Part shown: piece after piece, positions 41,543-50,204 of the stretch | Numbering within the stretch: the first letter of the stretch is position 1 | Layout: each line of letters opens with the position of its first letter | DNA from: Chloroflexota bacterium | GTDB taxonomy: Bacteria; Chloroflexota; Anaerolineae; Aggregatilineales; J027 | NCBI GenBank assembly: GCA_024434115.1 | Contig: QMIT01000006.1 | Coordinates: 266,211 to 330,210 of the forward strand | Direction: 5' to 3' | Length of the DNA stretch: 64,000 nucleotides | Program-made: the position numbers and the translations under genes | Notes under the pieces: model-generated | What the model was told of the DNA's origin: nothing | Database searches by the model: none | The model's input: the letters and a program-made list of their open reading frames with translations, nothing else

Positions 41543-42652
41543 GCTGCCTAGCCAAATCAAATTTGCTACTTGCTCTAATTCTCCGGTGTCGAGACTCATT
41601 TTGTAGGTGGTCTGGCTGCTCAAATCTACGACAATCGCGGCGGTATTGCGGTCAATAAAGGCCATTGGTCGCAATCGCTGTTCGGATGAACTGCTGACCA
41701 CGCGCTGCTCTCCTGTTGCAAAATCCGCCATCACCAATGCGAAGGTTGGTGCGTCGTCTGGCAATGCCCCCTGCACCCCGCCCATGGCATACAGCAGCAT
41801 CGAACCCCCCGGGCTTAACAAAATATCCCCCGCCTGTGTAAACAACACATCCGGTGCGGCCTCGATACGGCGTTCCCGATTATTTTCCAAGTTGACCAAG
41901 CGTAATTCATAGCCGACTCCGCTCGTGGTGCGCTCCAAACGAATTAGGGTGCGACCATCGTCGGCAATTGAGGCGGGGCAGAAGCAGTTGGGTTCGCCGG
42001 GGAGGTGAAAATAGCTTTGGCGCTGCTCAATATAGGCTTCAATCAATTGGTAATCGAGGAACAAATCTTCGGGGCGGCGCGGTTCGGTGGGGTGTTCCAA
42101 ATCGAAAAATACGCGGCTGCCATCATTCGAGACGGCAACCATCGCCACCCGCGAATAGGAACGTGCATCGGTCAATGGGATGGTGGGCAGGGTACGTAAT
42201 TCTGTGCCATCCAAATGCGCGACATACAGCGAAGCCTGCCAACCATTTTCAAAATACATCTCAGCCCATGCAAGCGTGCGGCCATTGGGGGAAATAACCC
42301 ATTCAATCCGCAGCAGGGTTTGGTCAATGCGCTGCGGGATAAAACTGAGGTCGAAGATACTGCCGTTGGGGGTAATAAGGCGTGGCACAATGCCCGCTGG
42401 CTCACGATAAATGACCCCGTTGGCAGTCAAGGTGAATTCCTCCAACAAATTGAGCGTGGGTGGGAAATTATCAATGGTCGTGATGGCACTCAATCCGGTG
42501 ACCGCATTGGCAAAATACACCGTAACCGACTGCGCCTCACTGTCATAGCCCAAAAATACGTCCAATGGGGCTGCTCCTTGCGCATGAGTGGCGGAGGGGG
42601 GCACTTGTCCAATCAACAGCACCAGCATGAAGGCCAGCAAGATTTTTTTCAT
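41531..42652 (-). CDS. Secreted propeller-like protein
   Basis: A 373-residue exported protein. The signal peptide (about 1-25) ends in THAQ. The body shows WD40/TolB-like repeats with weak signatures: ISPNGRTLAWAEMYFENGWQ, VSNDGSRVFFD, IADDGRTLIRLE and LSPGGSMLLYAMG, each about 45-60 residues. A CFC motif lies in the fourth blade. Similar proteins are common in Chloroflexota genomes, and the ligand is unknown. Its first codon overlaps the stop of the sirtuin gene by four bases, so the two are probably translated together, which is odd for a secreted protein and a cytoplasmic deacylase. Confidence 0.78.
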   Translation of the reverse strand: MKKILLAFMLVLLIGQVPPSATHAQGAAPLDVFLGYDSEAQSVTVYFANAVTGLSAITTIDNFPPTLNLLEEFTLTANGVIYREPAGIVPRLITPNGSIFDLSFIPQRIDQTLLRIEWVISPNGRTLAWAEMYFENGWQASLYVAHLDGTELRTLPTIPLTDARSYSRVAMVAVSNDGSRVFFDLEHPTEPRRPEDLFLDYQLIEAYIEQRQSYFHLPGEPNCFCPASIADDGRTLIRLERTTSGVGYELRLVNLENNRERRIEAAPDVLFTQAGDILLSPGGSMLLYAMGGVQGALPDDAPTFALVMADFATGEQRVVSSSSEQRLRPMAFIDRNTAAIVVDLSSQTTYKMSLDTGELEQVANLIWLGSLQG

Positions 42653-43425
42653 GCCATTTTTGCCTTGCGGATGAGATCGAGTATTTGGGGAAGGGCTTCA
42701 CCGGAGGGCATCGGCAGCCAATGGGTAGCCAGATAATTGATGTCGCTTCGCTGCGGGTTAATTTCCATCACCGTCGCGCCCGCTTCTACAGCATAGCGGG
42801 GGAGTTGTGCCGCTGGATAGACTGCGCCTTTTGTGCCAATCACCAGCATCACATCAGCCTGCTGACTTAAATCTACCGCACGGTACAAGGCGTCCTGCGG
42901 TAGGGCTTCTTCAAACCACACCACGTCGGGTCGCAGATAGGCCGTTTTGCAGTGGGGGCAGAGGGGCGGGCCGCTCTCTTTATCCCAAGTCAATTGCGCG
43001 ACATCGGCATAGGTTGGGTTGCCCTGACAATTGGCGAAACATTTATCCTTGCGAACATCACCATGTAAACAAATCACATCGGTGCTGCCCGCCATCTGAT
43101 GAAAACCATCCACATTTTGGGTAACGATGATGACCTGCGGCAGCAAATTCTCTAATTGAGCAAGGGCATAATGACCGGGGTTGGGTTCACATTTGCCGAC
43201 CAGTTCACGCCGATATTGATACCAATCCCAGACCAGCTTGGGATTGGCTTGAAAAGCACGTGGCGTCGCCAATTGGGTCGGGTCATATTTGGCCCATAAT
43301 CCATCAAGGGCATCCCGAAAGGTGGGAATGCCGCTTTCTTTGCTCACACCTGCCCCGGTCAAAACGACCAATCGCTGCGAACCGCCAATCACTTCGGCCA
43401 GTTGTTGAATGGTTGCCTCTGTCAT
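42649..43425 (-). CDS. Sir2-family NAD-dependent protein deacylase (class III-like)
   Basis: A 258-residue sirtuin. ATG at 43425 follows GAAGGTGA. NAD-binding motifs are GAGVSKESGIPTFR (24-37) and TQNVDGFH (102-109). The catalytic His is H121 (LHGDV). Zinc Cys are C129, C133, C156 and C159. Y69 and R72 in WYQYRRE match the Tyr/Arg pair that lets SIRT5 and CobB remove succinyl and malonyl groups, so desuccinylase activity is likely. It has its own candidate promoter (43463-43491) and is followed with a 4-bp overlap by the propeller gene. Not fused to any effector domain. Confidence 0.94.
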   Translation of the reverse strand: MTEATIQQLAEVIGGSQRLVVLTGAGVSKESGIPTFRDALDGLWAKYDPTQLATPRAFQANPKLVWDWYQYRRELVGKCEPNPGHYALAQLENLLPQVIIVTQNVDGFHQMAGSTDVICLHGDVRKDKCFANCQGNPTYADVAQLTWDKESGPPLCPHCKTAYLRPDVVWFEEALPQDALYRAVDLSQQADVMLVIGTKGAVYPAAQLPRYAVEAGATVMEINPQRSDINYLATHWLPMPSGEALPQILDLIRKAKMA

Positions 43426-43462
43426 ATCACCTTCGGCCCTATCAAACAAAAATCACAAGGAA

Positions 43463-43491
43463 TATAAAAGTAAAGGATCAGTGTGGGTAAA
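43463..43491 (-). promoter_or_regulatory. Candidate promoter of the sirtuin gene
   Basis: On the minus strand, TTTACC (43486-43491), a 17-bp spacer and TTTATA (43463-43468), about 40 bases before the sirtuin start. It suggests the sirtuin and propeller genes form their own unit, apart from the WD40 gene upstream. Confidence 0.45.
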
Positions 43492-43509
43492 TACCCCGAT
43501 ATAAAAGTG

Positions 43510-45414
43510 CTATTCAATGGCCCAAATTCGTATTGTGCCATCCAAACTCGCCGTTGCGAACATATTGTCAACTGGCGACCAAGAAACTGAAGTTACGTCA
43601 TCTCCAAATGAGTCAATTGTTCCCAACAATTTACCAGTCTGTGAATCCCAAATTTCAACCTTGTCTTCGGTTGCGGAGGCGATAAAAGTACCCTCTGGAC
43701 TCCATGCTAAGGATTCAATTCCTTCCTCTGAAATACCTTGAAAAGGTGTCGAAAGCTCGTCAGTTGAGATGTTCCATATCCATAAATAGCATTCACGCAA
43801 TGGCTGATTACAACTGACACCCGCAAGATTCCGCCCGTCTGGACTCCATATGAAGCGGTCTGTGGGATAAAAGTGATTCTTTTCATGGGGAAGCGAAGTT
43901 GGCAAGGGTTCATAGCTCTTAGCATCCCAAATTTGGATATCGCCTTCATAGGTGGCTGTGGCTATCCTTTCTCCGGTGGGACTCCAAAGTGCGGTTGAAA
44001 CCCTTGTGGTATCTCCCTGTAGTGAGGTTAAAAGCTGCCCTCCTTCGACTTCCCAGATAAATACAGTTCTAGAGGTGTCAACCCCACCAACTTCCATTAA
44101 TCTCTGGTTATCTGGACTCCAAGATACGAACAGGATTCTTGGACTGGGTTGGTTTATTGTGCTTAAAATGGAGGGCTTCGCCTCGGAAAAATCCCAAATC
44201 TCTATTACACCATCTGTACTACTCGCTGATAACTTCCTATTGAGACTCCAAGCTAACATTTCTACGTATAGTACATTTGCCGACTCAAGGGTGTGTATAA
44301 GCTCTCCAGTTGATGAATTCCAAATCCTTACAATATTTTCATAAAGGTTTATTGATGCCAAGAATTCTCCATCCGGACTCCAAACAACCTCGACAGGCGG
44401 GGAATTATTCCCCTCGAAAGTTTTCAATATAATTTTAGAATTAGTGTCGAAAACATCGACTTTATCTTCTTTTGCAATGGCTAAAAATCCAGTTTTTTCG
44501 TTCCATGCGGCTTTCGCCTCTATGTAAACGTAATTCTGATTTTCTAGTTCAAAAATGACTGTTGGTTGATCACCCACTACATCCCATTCGTATACTGCGT
44601 AGTTGTTAGTAATGCTGTTCAAAATTGAGTTAGAGGCCCAAGATAAGAGTATAACCCACGGGGTCTGCAAGTTTTGTTTCGCCGAGATTTCGCCGACTTC
44701 CAAATCCCAAATGTAGGTTCTACCGTTTCCACTGACTGCGATTCGTTGATTATCAGGACTCCATGCTAAAGCATCTACAATACCAGTATCAGATTCCAAG
44801 ATAGAACTAACTTCCCCGCTTAGAGTGTCCCAAATAACTATCCGCCCTTCGCTATCTCCACTTGCGATTTGAGAGCCTATAGGATTCCAAGTAAGAGAAG
44901 AAACACGATAAATTTCTTCGTCTATTTCTAATGTGGATACGATTCCAAAATCTTCAGTATTCCAGATAATGATGTAATCGTGATAAGACCCAAAATAGGA
45001 TACGGCAAGAAATTTGCCATCAGGACTCCAGCTTACCAACTTTACAGCTTCGGTGAGTGGGTTCTCAAAGTCAGCAATCACTTCCAAAGCCGGATAATTC
45101 CAGATGGTTAACGCACCTTTGCTATCACCGACGGCAAGTTTATTTCCTTCTGAATTCCAATAGACGCTGACAGCCCTTCCAGTCGTAGTTAGCTCAACCG
45201 AAATATTATCATCCAGTCCGTATAATCTCACTCCAAGGCCATCCGCTACTGCTAATATCTCACCTGTGGGATTCCAATTGAGACTCTCCACCGAACCCCG
45301 CCCAATCCGCAAAATTTCATGGTAGCGAAAATCGTCAAAAGCGAGATTCTTTGGTACGCTTTGAAATATGAACATCAAGGAAACTGCTGTGACAAAGATT
45401 TGGCGTGTTTTCAT
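43510..45414 (-). CDS. Large secreted WD40-repeat protein
   Basis: A 634-residue protein. A signal peptide (about 1-25, MKTRQIFVTAVSLMFIF) is followed by about 14 WD40 repeats of 40-45 residues, enough for two seven-bladed propellers. Typical repeat signatures are LAWSPDNQRIAVSG, VWSPDGEFLASI and FATASLDGTIRIW. The last repeat ends the protein in a canonical blade. No catalytic domain is attached. It resembles the WD40 parts of cyanobacterial and Chloroflexota scaffold proteins. The gene is distinctly AT-rich relative to HerA upstream, as is the Fic gene, which hints at later acquisition. It lies 32 bp after the HerA-like gene. Confidence 0.88.
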   Translation of the reverse strand: MKTRQIFVTAVSLMFIFQSVPKNLAFDDFRYHEILRIGRGSVESLNWNPTGEILAVADGLGVRLYGLDDNISVELTTTGRAVSVYWNSEGNKLAVGDSKGALTIWNYPALEVIADFENPLTEAVKLVSWSPDGKFLAVSYFGSYHDYIIIWNTEDFGIVSTLEIDEEIYRVSSLTWNPIGSQIASGDSEGRIVIWDTLSGEVSSILESDTGIVDALAWSPDNQRIAVSGNGRTYIWDLEVGEISAKQNLQTPWVILLSWASNSILNSITNNYAVYEWDVVGDQPTVIFELENQNYVYIEAKAAWNEKTGFLAIAKEDKVDVFDTNSKIILKTFEGNNSPPVEVVWSPDGEFLASINLYENIVRIWNSSTGELIHTLESANVLYVEMLAWSLNRKLSASSTDGVIEIWDFSEAKPSILSTINQPSPRILFVSWSPDNQRLMEVGGVDTSRTVFIWEVEGGQLLTSLQGDTTRVSTALWSPTGERIATATYEGDIQIWDAKSYEPLPTSLPHEKNHFYPTDRFIWSPDGRNLAGVSCNQPLRECYLWIWNISTDELSTPFQGISEEGIESLAWSPEGTFIASATEDKVEIWDSQTGKLLGTIDSFGDDVTSVSWSPVDNMFATASLDGTIRIWAIE

Positions 45415-45446
45415 GGTTATTGCCTACCTCGATTGGATAACTGATT

Positions 45447-47150
45447 TTATAACCTCCGTTTGCCGCCATCCGTCCCCAGATTTTTACGGGCTTGTTGGGC
45501 CGCATCCGCCAAATTCTCATCATCTACATACCCCATTGCCGCATAAAAGGCTGAGTCATAGGCGCGGGTCTTGACCACAACAGGCATAGGCACGGCATGA
45601 CCCAACAAAATCGCCTGCTGTTTGGTATCCAGACGGGCCAGCACTTCGCGCAGGGCCGATGCACCGCTAATCCCAGTCAGCACCGCCACAATATCACGCT
45701 CATTATCCAGCAGGGCTGTCACACGGGTTCCGATTTGACTCATGACCTCTTCATCAATCCCGCTGGGCCGCTGATCTACCACCAGCAGCGTTACGTTATA
45801 TTTACGCAATTCGCGGGAGATGATGCCAAAAATCGTTTGACGGGCGATTGTGGGGTCAAGGAATTTATGTGCTTCCTCAATGGTAATCAACAACTGCGGC
45901 GGCTTCATCGAATCATCGCCCAACGCCTTTTCAATGCGCTCCACATAATATTGGTGGATGCGGCGGGTCAGGTAGTTGGCGACTAAGATATAGGCTTCTA
46001 GGATGTTGCCATAGCGCCCAAATTCCAGCACGATGCTTTTGCGCTGCTCAATCAGTTCAACAATTTTGCTCACACTGTCGCCTACCGCCCCATCGGGTTT
46101 TAAAAAGGCCCAGCGTTCAAAGCGACGCAGGCGGCGTTCTAAGGCTTGAATGGATGCCCCGCTGACACTCGACGTTTCCATGAGTTCTTCCATCGCGTCG
46201 GCGTTCAGACGCAAAAAAGTCGAAATCCATTCCTCCCCAAAGCGTTTGCGGAGCATATAGGCCGCGTCAATCATCGAATCGGATAAATCGAGTGTGCCCT
46301 TGAGCATCTCAATATCTTGCGGCTCAATTTCATCATAGCCTAGCGTCACCACATAGTCATATTTGGCTTTACGGCGGCGTGACGATTCTTCATCCAACGT
46401 CAAAATCGCCACTTCGGAGGGGAATAGTTGTTTCAGCCCTTTGGCTTTTGGCCCACGTTCATCGGTCACTTCCCATCCATAATCATTGTGCATGTCGAAA
46501 ATCAGCGAGACCGCCATGCGCCGCTGAATGACACCAGCCAACAAAATACGGGTGAGGAAACTTTTGCCTGTACCGCTCTTGCCAAATACCCCGACTGAAC
46601 GTTCAACCAACCGCCGCAGGTCGAGATTAATCTGGGTTTCCTCAAGTTCCAATGGCGCACCAACATTAAAATGCGTAGCGTCCTCTTGACCAAACACGTC
46701 ATTCACATCTTTGACCGTCGCAATTTCAACCGGCATAAAATGGCTAGGGATGGTTTTGACCGGGCGGGGTTCGCTGGAAAGTTCATCAATCATCAACATT
46801 GGGGCAATATGCAGCGTCCCGAACGCCGCCGTGCCTGCATAAATCGCGCTCAAAAACGGGTCTTGCAGATCGGGTGGATTCGCCATCATCGCGGCATTGG
46901 TGACATCCAATTGAATATCTGTGACCATGCAGAAAAAGCGTTTTTTCAAGCCACGCACCACTACATAGCGCCCGACGGCCAAATCTTCAATTGAGGTTTC
47001 GCGGTCAAGTTTGATTTGGAGGCCCTTGCTCAGTGAGCCGCCAACCACCACCCCCAAGCGTTTGCCGGGGCCATCGGTGATGACTGGTCGTCCACCTGCG
47101 TCGCGTGGAAACCAGTTATCCAACTGACTACGATTATTTTTACTTGCCAT
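45447..47150 (-). CDS. HerA-like ATPase (DUF87)
   Basis: A 567-residue ATPase of the HerA/FtsK superfamily. The N-terminal HAS-barrel-like region (about 30-170) has GSLSKGLQIKLD and VGRYVVVRG. Walker A is GKSGTGKS (190-197), Walker B ends in LLITIEEAHKF, and the arginine-finger region is SQIGTRV. Archaeal HerA works with the nuclease NurA in DNA end resection; bacterial homologues also occur in antiphage systems. No NurA or nuclease gene is next to it, so the partner is unknown. It is the first gene of the minus-strand series down to the peroxiredoxin. ATG at 47150 follows AGGG. Confidence 0.88.
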   Translation of the reverse strand: MASKNNRSQLDNWFPRDAGGRPVITDGPGKRLGVVVGGSLSKGLQIKLDRETSIEDLAVGRYVVVRGLKKRFFCMVTDIQLDVTNAAMMANPPDLQDPFLSAIYAGTAAFGTLHIAPMLMIDELSSEPRPVKTIPSHFMPVEIATVKDVNDVFGQEDATHFNVGAPLELEETQINLDLRRLVERSVGVFGKSGTGKSFLTRILLAGVIQRRMAVSLIFDMHNDYGWEVTDERGPKAKGLKQLFPSEVAILTLDEESSRRRKAKYDYVVTLGYDEIEPQDIEMLKGTLDLSDSMIDAAYMLRKRFGEEWISTFLRLNADAMEELMETSSVSGASIQALERRLRRFERWAFLKPDGAVGDSVSKIVELIEQRKSIVLEFGRYGNILEAYILVANYLTRRIHQYYVERIEKALGDDSMKPPQLLITIEEAHKFLDPTIARQTIFGIISRELRKYNVTLLVVDQRPSGIDEEVMSQIGTRVTALLDNERDIVAVLTGISGASALREVLARLDTKQQAILLGHAVPMPVVVKTRAYDSAFYAAMGYVDDENLADAAQQARKNLGTDGGKRRL

Positions 47151-47266
47151 AAAGTATCCCTGTGTATTTCAAACATATGTTCTCTGATTATACAAGGTTT
47201 TTCGGGGGATGTGAAAATAGATAGGGCTTCAGAGAACCCTAGCTATGAGGTGCATGAATCGGGCGT

Positions 47267-48247
47267 TTAGGCGTGTTGACGGGCGGAAGCGAGTAATTGG
47301 TCAATCACCCGCATATTCTCCACCGCATCTTGGGCAGGGAAACGTGGTGGACGATGGTTAAGCAGGGCATCGGCGAAATCTTCCGCCATCAATTGATGAT
47401 GATCCACTGCCGGGGTTTTGAATTCTTGATAATCTTCACCCTGCCACAGCTTAATGGTATAGGCGTGACCGGGGCGCATGGTGAAGGCTTCTTCGACCAA
47501 AATCCGACCCGCTGAACCGCGAATTTCATAATAATTGGCACGGTAGCTACGTAAGCCACAGTCAAAATGACCCAATACACCGGATGGGAATTGGAGCAGA
47601 CCGACGAGTGACTCATCTACATCCGATTTTTCGCCAAAATTTGCGAAAGCCTGCACCCGAATGGGTTCTTCGCCCGTCAGCAGGCGCATGACATTGACGC
47701 AGTAACATCCTACATCCATCAATGCCCCACCCGCCAAATCTTTACTCAATCGGATATTGTTTTCTTGGGTAAGGGTGAAGGTGAACGCAGAATTGATAAG
47801 CTGAACGTCACCAATCCGCCCCTCTGCCAGCAGTTCACGTACTTTAATCGTTTGGGGGTGGAAGCGATACATAAACGCTTCGGCAAATGGCACCCCCCGT
47901 TGGGCAAAGGCATCTACCATTTGTTGGGCTTCAGCGGCATCCCGCGCAAGGGGTTTTTCGCAGAGGGTCGGTTTGCCCGCCTCGGCACAGCGGATGCTCC
48001 ATTCGGCATGTTCACTGTTGGGCAGGGGGTTATAAATCGCGTCTATGTTTGGGTCATTCAACAGGGCTTCATAAGAACCATAGGCCGTCGGGATATGGAG
48101 TTCTCCCGCAACGGCCTGTGCTGTTTCAAGATTACGGCTGGCAATGGCAACCACTCGACCATTCGAGGATTGCTGAATGGCAGGAATGACGCGTACCCTG
48201 CCAATACGAGCCGTGCTGATGACCCCCCAGCGAATGTGATTAGCCAT
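47267..48247 (-). CDS. Gfo/Idh/MocA-family oxidoreductase
   Basis: A 326-residue NAD(P)-dependent dehydrogenase. The N-terminal Rossmann fold begins RWGVISTARIGRVRVIPA. The conserved CEKPLARDAAEA holds the catalytic Lys. DVGCYCVNVMRLL and the FDCGLRSYRANYYEIRG strand belong to the C-terminal domain. The probable substrate is a sugar, inositol or dihydrodiol. It overlaps the upstream desaturase gene by 8 bp, which implies co-transcription, though a functional link between sugar oxidation and lipid desaturation is not obvious. Confidence 0.92.
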   Translation of the reverse strand: MANHIRWGVISTARIGRVRVIPAIQQSSNGRVVAIASRNLETAQAVAGELHIPTAYGSYEALLNDPNIDAIYNPLPNSEHAEWSIRCAEAGKPTLCEKPLARDAAEAQQMVDAFAQRGVPFAEAFMYRFHPQTIKVRELLAEGRIGDVQLINSAFTFTLTQENNIRLSKDLAGGALMDVGCYCVNVMRLLTGEEPIRVQAFANFGEKSDVDESLVGLLQFPSGVLGHFDCGLRSYRANYYEIRGSAGRILVEEAFTMRPGHAYTIKLWQGEDYQEFKTPAVDHHQLMAEDFADALLNHRPPRFPAQDAVENMRVIDQLLASARQHA

Positions 48248-49304
48248 TGACGGGTTGTGTCCGGTTTAGCTGACGGGACAACCGTTCATTGCGTTCAAAC
48301 TCACGGAATGTCATCATCTTTTCGGTTTCTTCATCCCACAAGGCTAAATTCTTGGCAACCAGCTTAACACTGCTCCAGATGGTCAAGGTCACGACTTTAT
48401 GGAATTCCGGATTTTCGTCGTGGCATTCTTGCAACAAATAGTTGGGAATGAGAGGGCTAAGGTGGTGAATATGATGCAGGCCGATGTTGCCTGTGAACCA
48501 TTGCAGAACTTTGGGGAGTTTGTAATAGGTGCTGCCTTTGAGGGCGGCGTCTTCATATGTCCAATGCGGGTCTTTTGACCAATAGGCATCTTCAAATTGG
48601 TGTTGGACGTAGAACATCCAAACCCCTGCGCTTGAAGCGAAAAAGATCATCGGGAGGTAGGCCAGTAGGAAATTATCAAACCCAAAGACCAATGACATGA
48701 CGACAATAAATGTTAGAAATTGCACGTCGGTGCGGATGACACTCATCAAACCACGTCGCCCATGCGTGTGTTTGTAGGCAAAGGGCAGACGGAACAACAC
48801 CACGAACATCAAGGGTGCGCCAATGAGGAACAAGAACGCTGGGTTACGATAAATCTTGTACCCCAAACGTTTCCATGTCGGTAATGCACGATACTCACTA
48901 ACCGTCATGGTGTAAATATCACCCGTACCGCGATGGTTGAGGTCGCCATTATGGGCGTGGTGGATAGCATGGTTGGTGCGCCACATATCATAGGGGGTTA
49001 GGGTTACGACACTGCAAATATTGCCAATAATCGTGTTCCATTTTTTGGATTTAAAAAATGACCCGTGTCCTGCATCATGCTGAATAATAAAGACACGCAT
49101 CATAAAGCCCGCCGCCAACAGTGAGCAAGGTAGCGAGAGCAATATCGAAACGTTCACCAAAATGGCACTTAAAATCAGAAAGAACCAGAACGGTATATAA
49201 CTGTTCAAGATTTGGATTACGCTGGTGTTGACAGTCGGCTTTTGATAGGCAGCGACGATTCGAACCCATGCCGGTTTTGCTTTTTTGGTGGTGGTCTCTT
49301 GCAT
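48240..49304 (-). CDS. Membrane fatty acid desaturase
   Basis: A 354-residue di-iron acyl-lipid desaturase in the membrane. The three histidine boxes are HDAGH (76-80), HAIHH (112-116) and HHIHH (277-281), all intact. Four hydrophobic segments are visible (about 37-68, 153-175, 195-225 and 225-235 with adjoining residues). It would introduce double bases in membrane acyl chains to adjust fluidity. It is the first gene of the pair with the oxidoreductase. The 264-bp intergenic region to lepB is AT-rich and holds both divergent promoters; TATAAT at 49515-49520 faces lepB. Confidence 0.93.
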   Translation of the reverse strand: MQETTTKKAKPAWVRIVAAYQKPTVNTSVIQILNSYIPFWFFLILSAILVNVSILLSLPCSLLAAGFMMRVFIIQHDAGHGSFFKSKKWNTIIGNICSVVTLTPYDMWRTNHAIHHAHNGDLNHRGTGDIYTMTVSEYRALPTWKRLGYKIYRNPAFLFLIGAPLMFVVLFRLPFAYKHTHGRRGLMSVIRTDVQFLTFIVVMSLVFGFDNFLLAYLPMIFFASSAGVWMFYVQHQFEDAYWSKDPHWTYEDAALKGSTYYKLPKVLQWFTGNIGLHHIHHLSPLIPNYLLQECHDENPEFHKVVTLTIWSSVKLVAKNLALWDEETEKMMTFREFERNERLSRQLNRTQPVNG

Positions 49305-49568
49305 GTATTGATGTGTCCTTTACTTAAACAATACGGCCTGTGAAATATACCACATAAGTGTTCGCAGAATTAAACACTCGCTTCGGCAAAAAGTCACGAC
49401 CATTTTTTGAATTTGGTGAATTTCATCGAAAATTATTGAACTTATTTCTGCACTCAACCCGACGTTTTACGGATTTTTTGCAAATTCTGCGGCGTATTGA
49501 GCTTCTTGCCAGTGTATAATGAGTTGGTGTGGGTGAATAAAAACTCACAATGCGAAGGAGCTTAATAC

Positions 49569-50198
49569 GTGTACCCGTATCAAAACGATTCTCAACAACT
49601 CCCTATGGATATGACTCCCATGCCTGCGTTATATGAGACTCCTTCACAGGAAGGTCGTAGTCTGCGCCAGCGTGGCAGTGGGCTATTTCGAGAAGTTTTC
49701 CAGACGGCCCTATTGGTGATTATCCTGTATACGGGTCTCAATCTATTCATTCCGCGTTATATCGTTGAAGGCCACAGCATGGAGCCGAGCTTCTATGACC
49801 ATGAGCGGATTGTGGTATCACGCCTCCATTACATCCTCGGTGATCCCCAGCGCGGCGATGTCGTCGTGCTTGATTTGGACAACCAGATTGATTTGCTGAA
49901 GCGTATTGTGGCCCTTCCCGGTGAAACCGTGACGATGGATGAGGGACAAATTTTTATCAATGGGGTGGCGCTGGATGAGCCGTATGTGGCTGAATTGTGC
50001 CAAACCTATTCCTGCCAAGATCGCCAATGGGTCTTGGGTGATGACGAATATTTTGTCTTGGGCGATAATCGCAACCACAGCCGTGATAGCCACGACTTTG
50101 GGCCAATTAAACGCTCACAGATTATTGGCAAAGTTTTGATGAAATATTGGCCGCCGAGCGATTGGTCGTGGATTTCCGGTCAAGACTACACCGATTAG
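49569..50198 (+). CDS. lepB: Signal peptidase I
   Basis: A 209-residue type I signal peptidase that frees exported proteins. GTG start at 49569 is preceded by AAGGAG. A cytoplasmic tail of about 42 residues leads to one membrane helix (about 43-62). The catalytic serine is S70 (EGHSMEP) and the general base is K111 (LLKRIVALPGE). The box GDNRNHSRDSHDFGPI is present. A single N-terminal membrane anchor is the Gram-positive type. It starts an operon with the M23 protein 6 bp downstream. Confidence 0.96.
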   Translation: MYPYQNDSQQLPMDMTPMPALYETPSQEGRSLRQRGSGLFREVFQTALLVIILYTGLNLFIPRYIVEGHSMEPSFYDHERIVVSRLHYILGDPQRGDVVVLDLDNQIDLLKRIVALPGETVTMDEGQIFINGVALDEPYVAELCQTYSCQDRQWVLGDDEYFVLGDNRNHSRDSHDFGPIKRSQIIGKVLMKYWPPSDWSWISGQDYTD

Positions 50199-50204
50199 CC
50201 TCAT

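Noticed and set aside
41531-41555. Start of the Fic protein at 41555 inside the end of the propeller gene
   Set aside because: No ribosome-binding site, and a good promoter (-35 at 41537, -10 at 41513) lies downstream of it, so translation must begin at 41477 or 41465.
42649-47150. Calling HerA and Sir2 here a canonical SIR2–HerA antiphage system
   Set aside because: The two genes are separated by a 1.9-kb WD40 gene, and the sirtuin is a short CobB/SIRT5-type enzyme with its own promoter; known systems use adjacent genes with a larger SIR2 effector.
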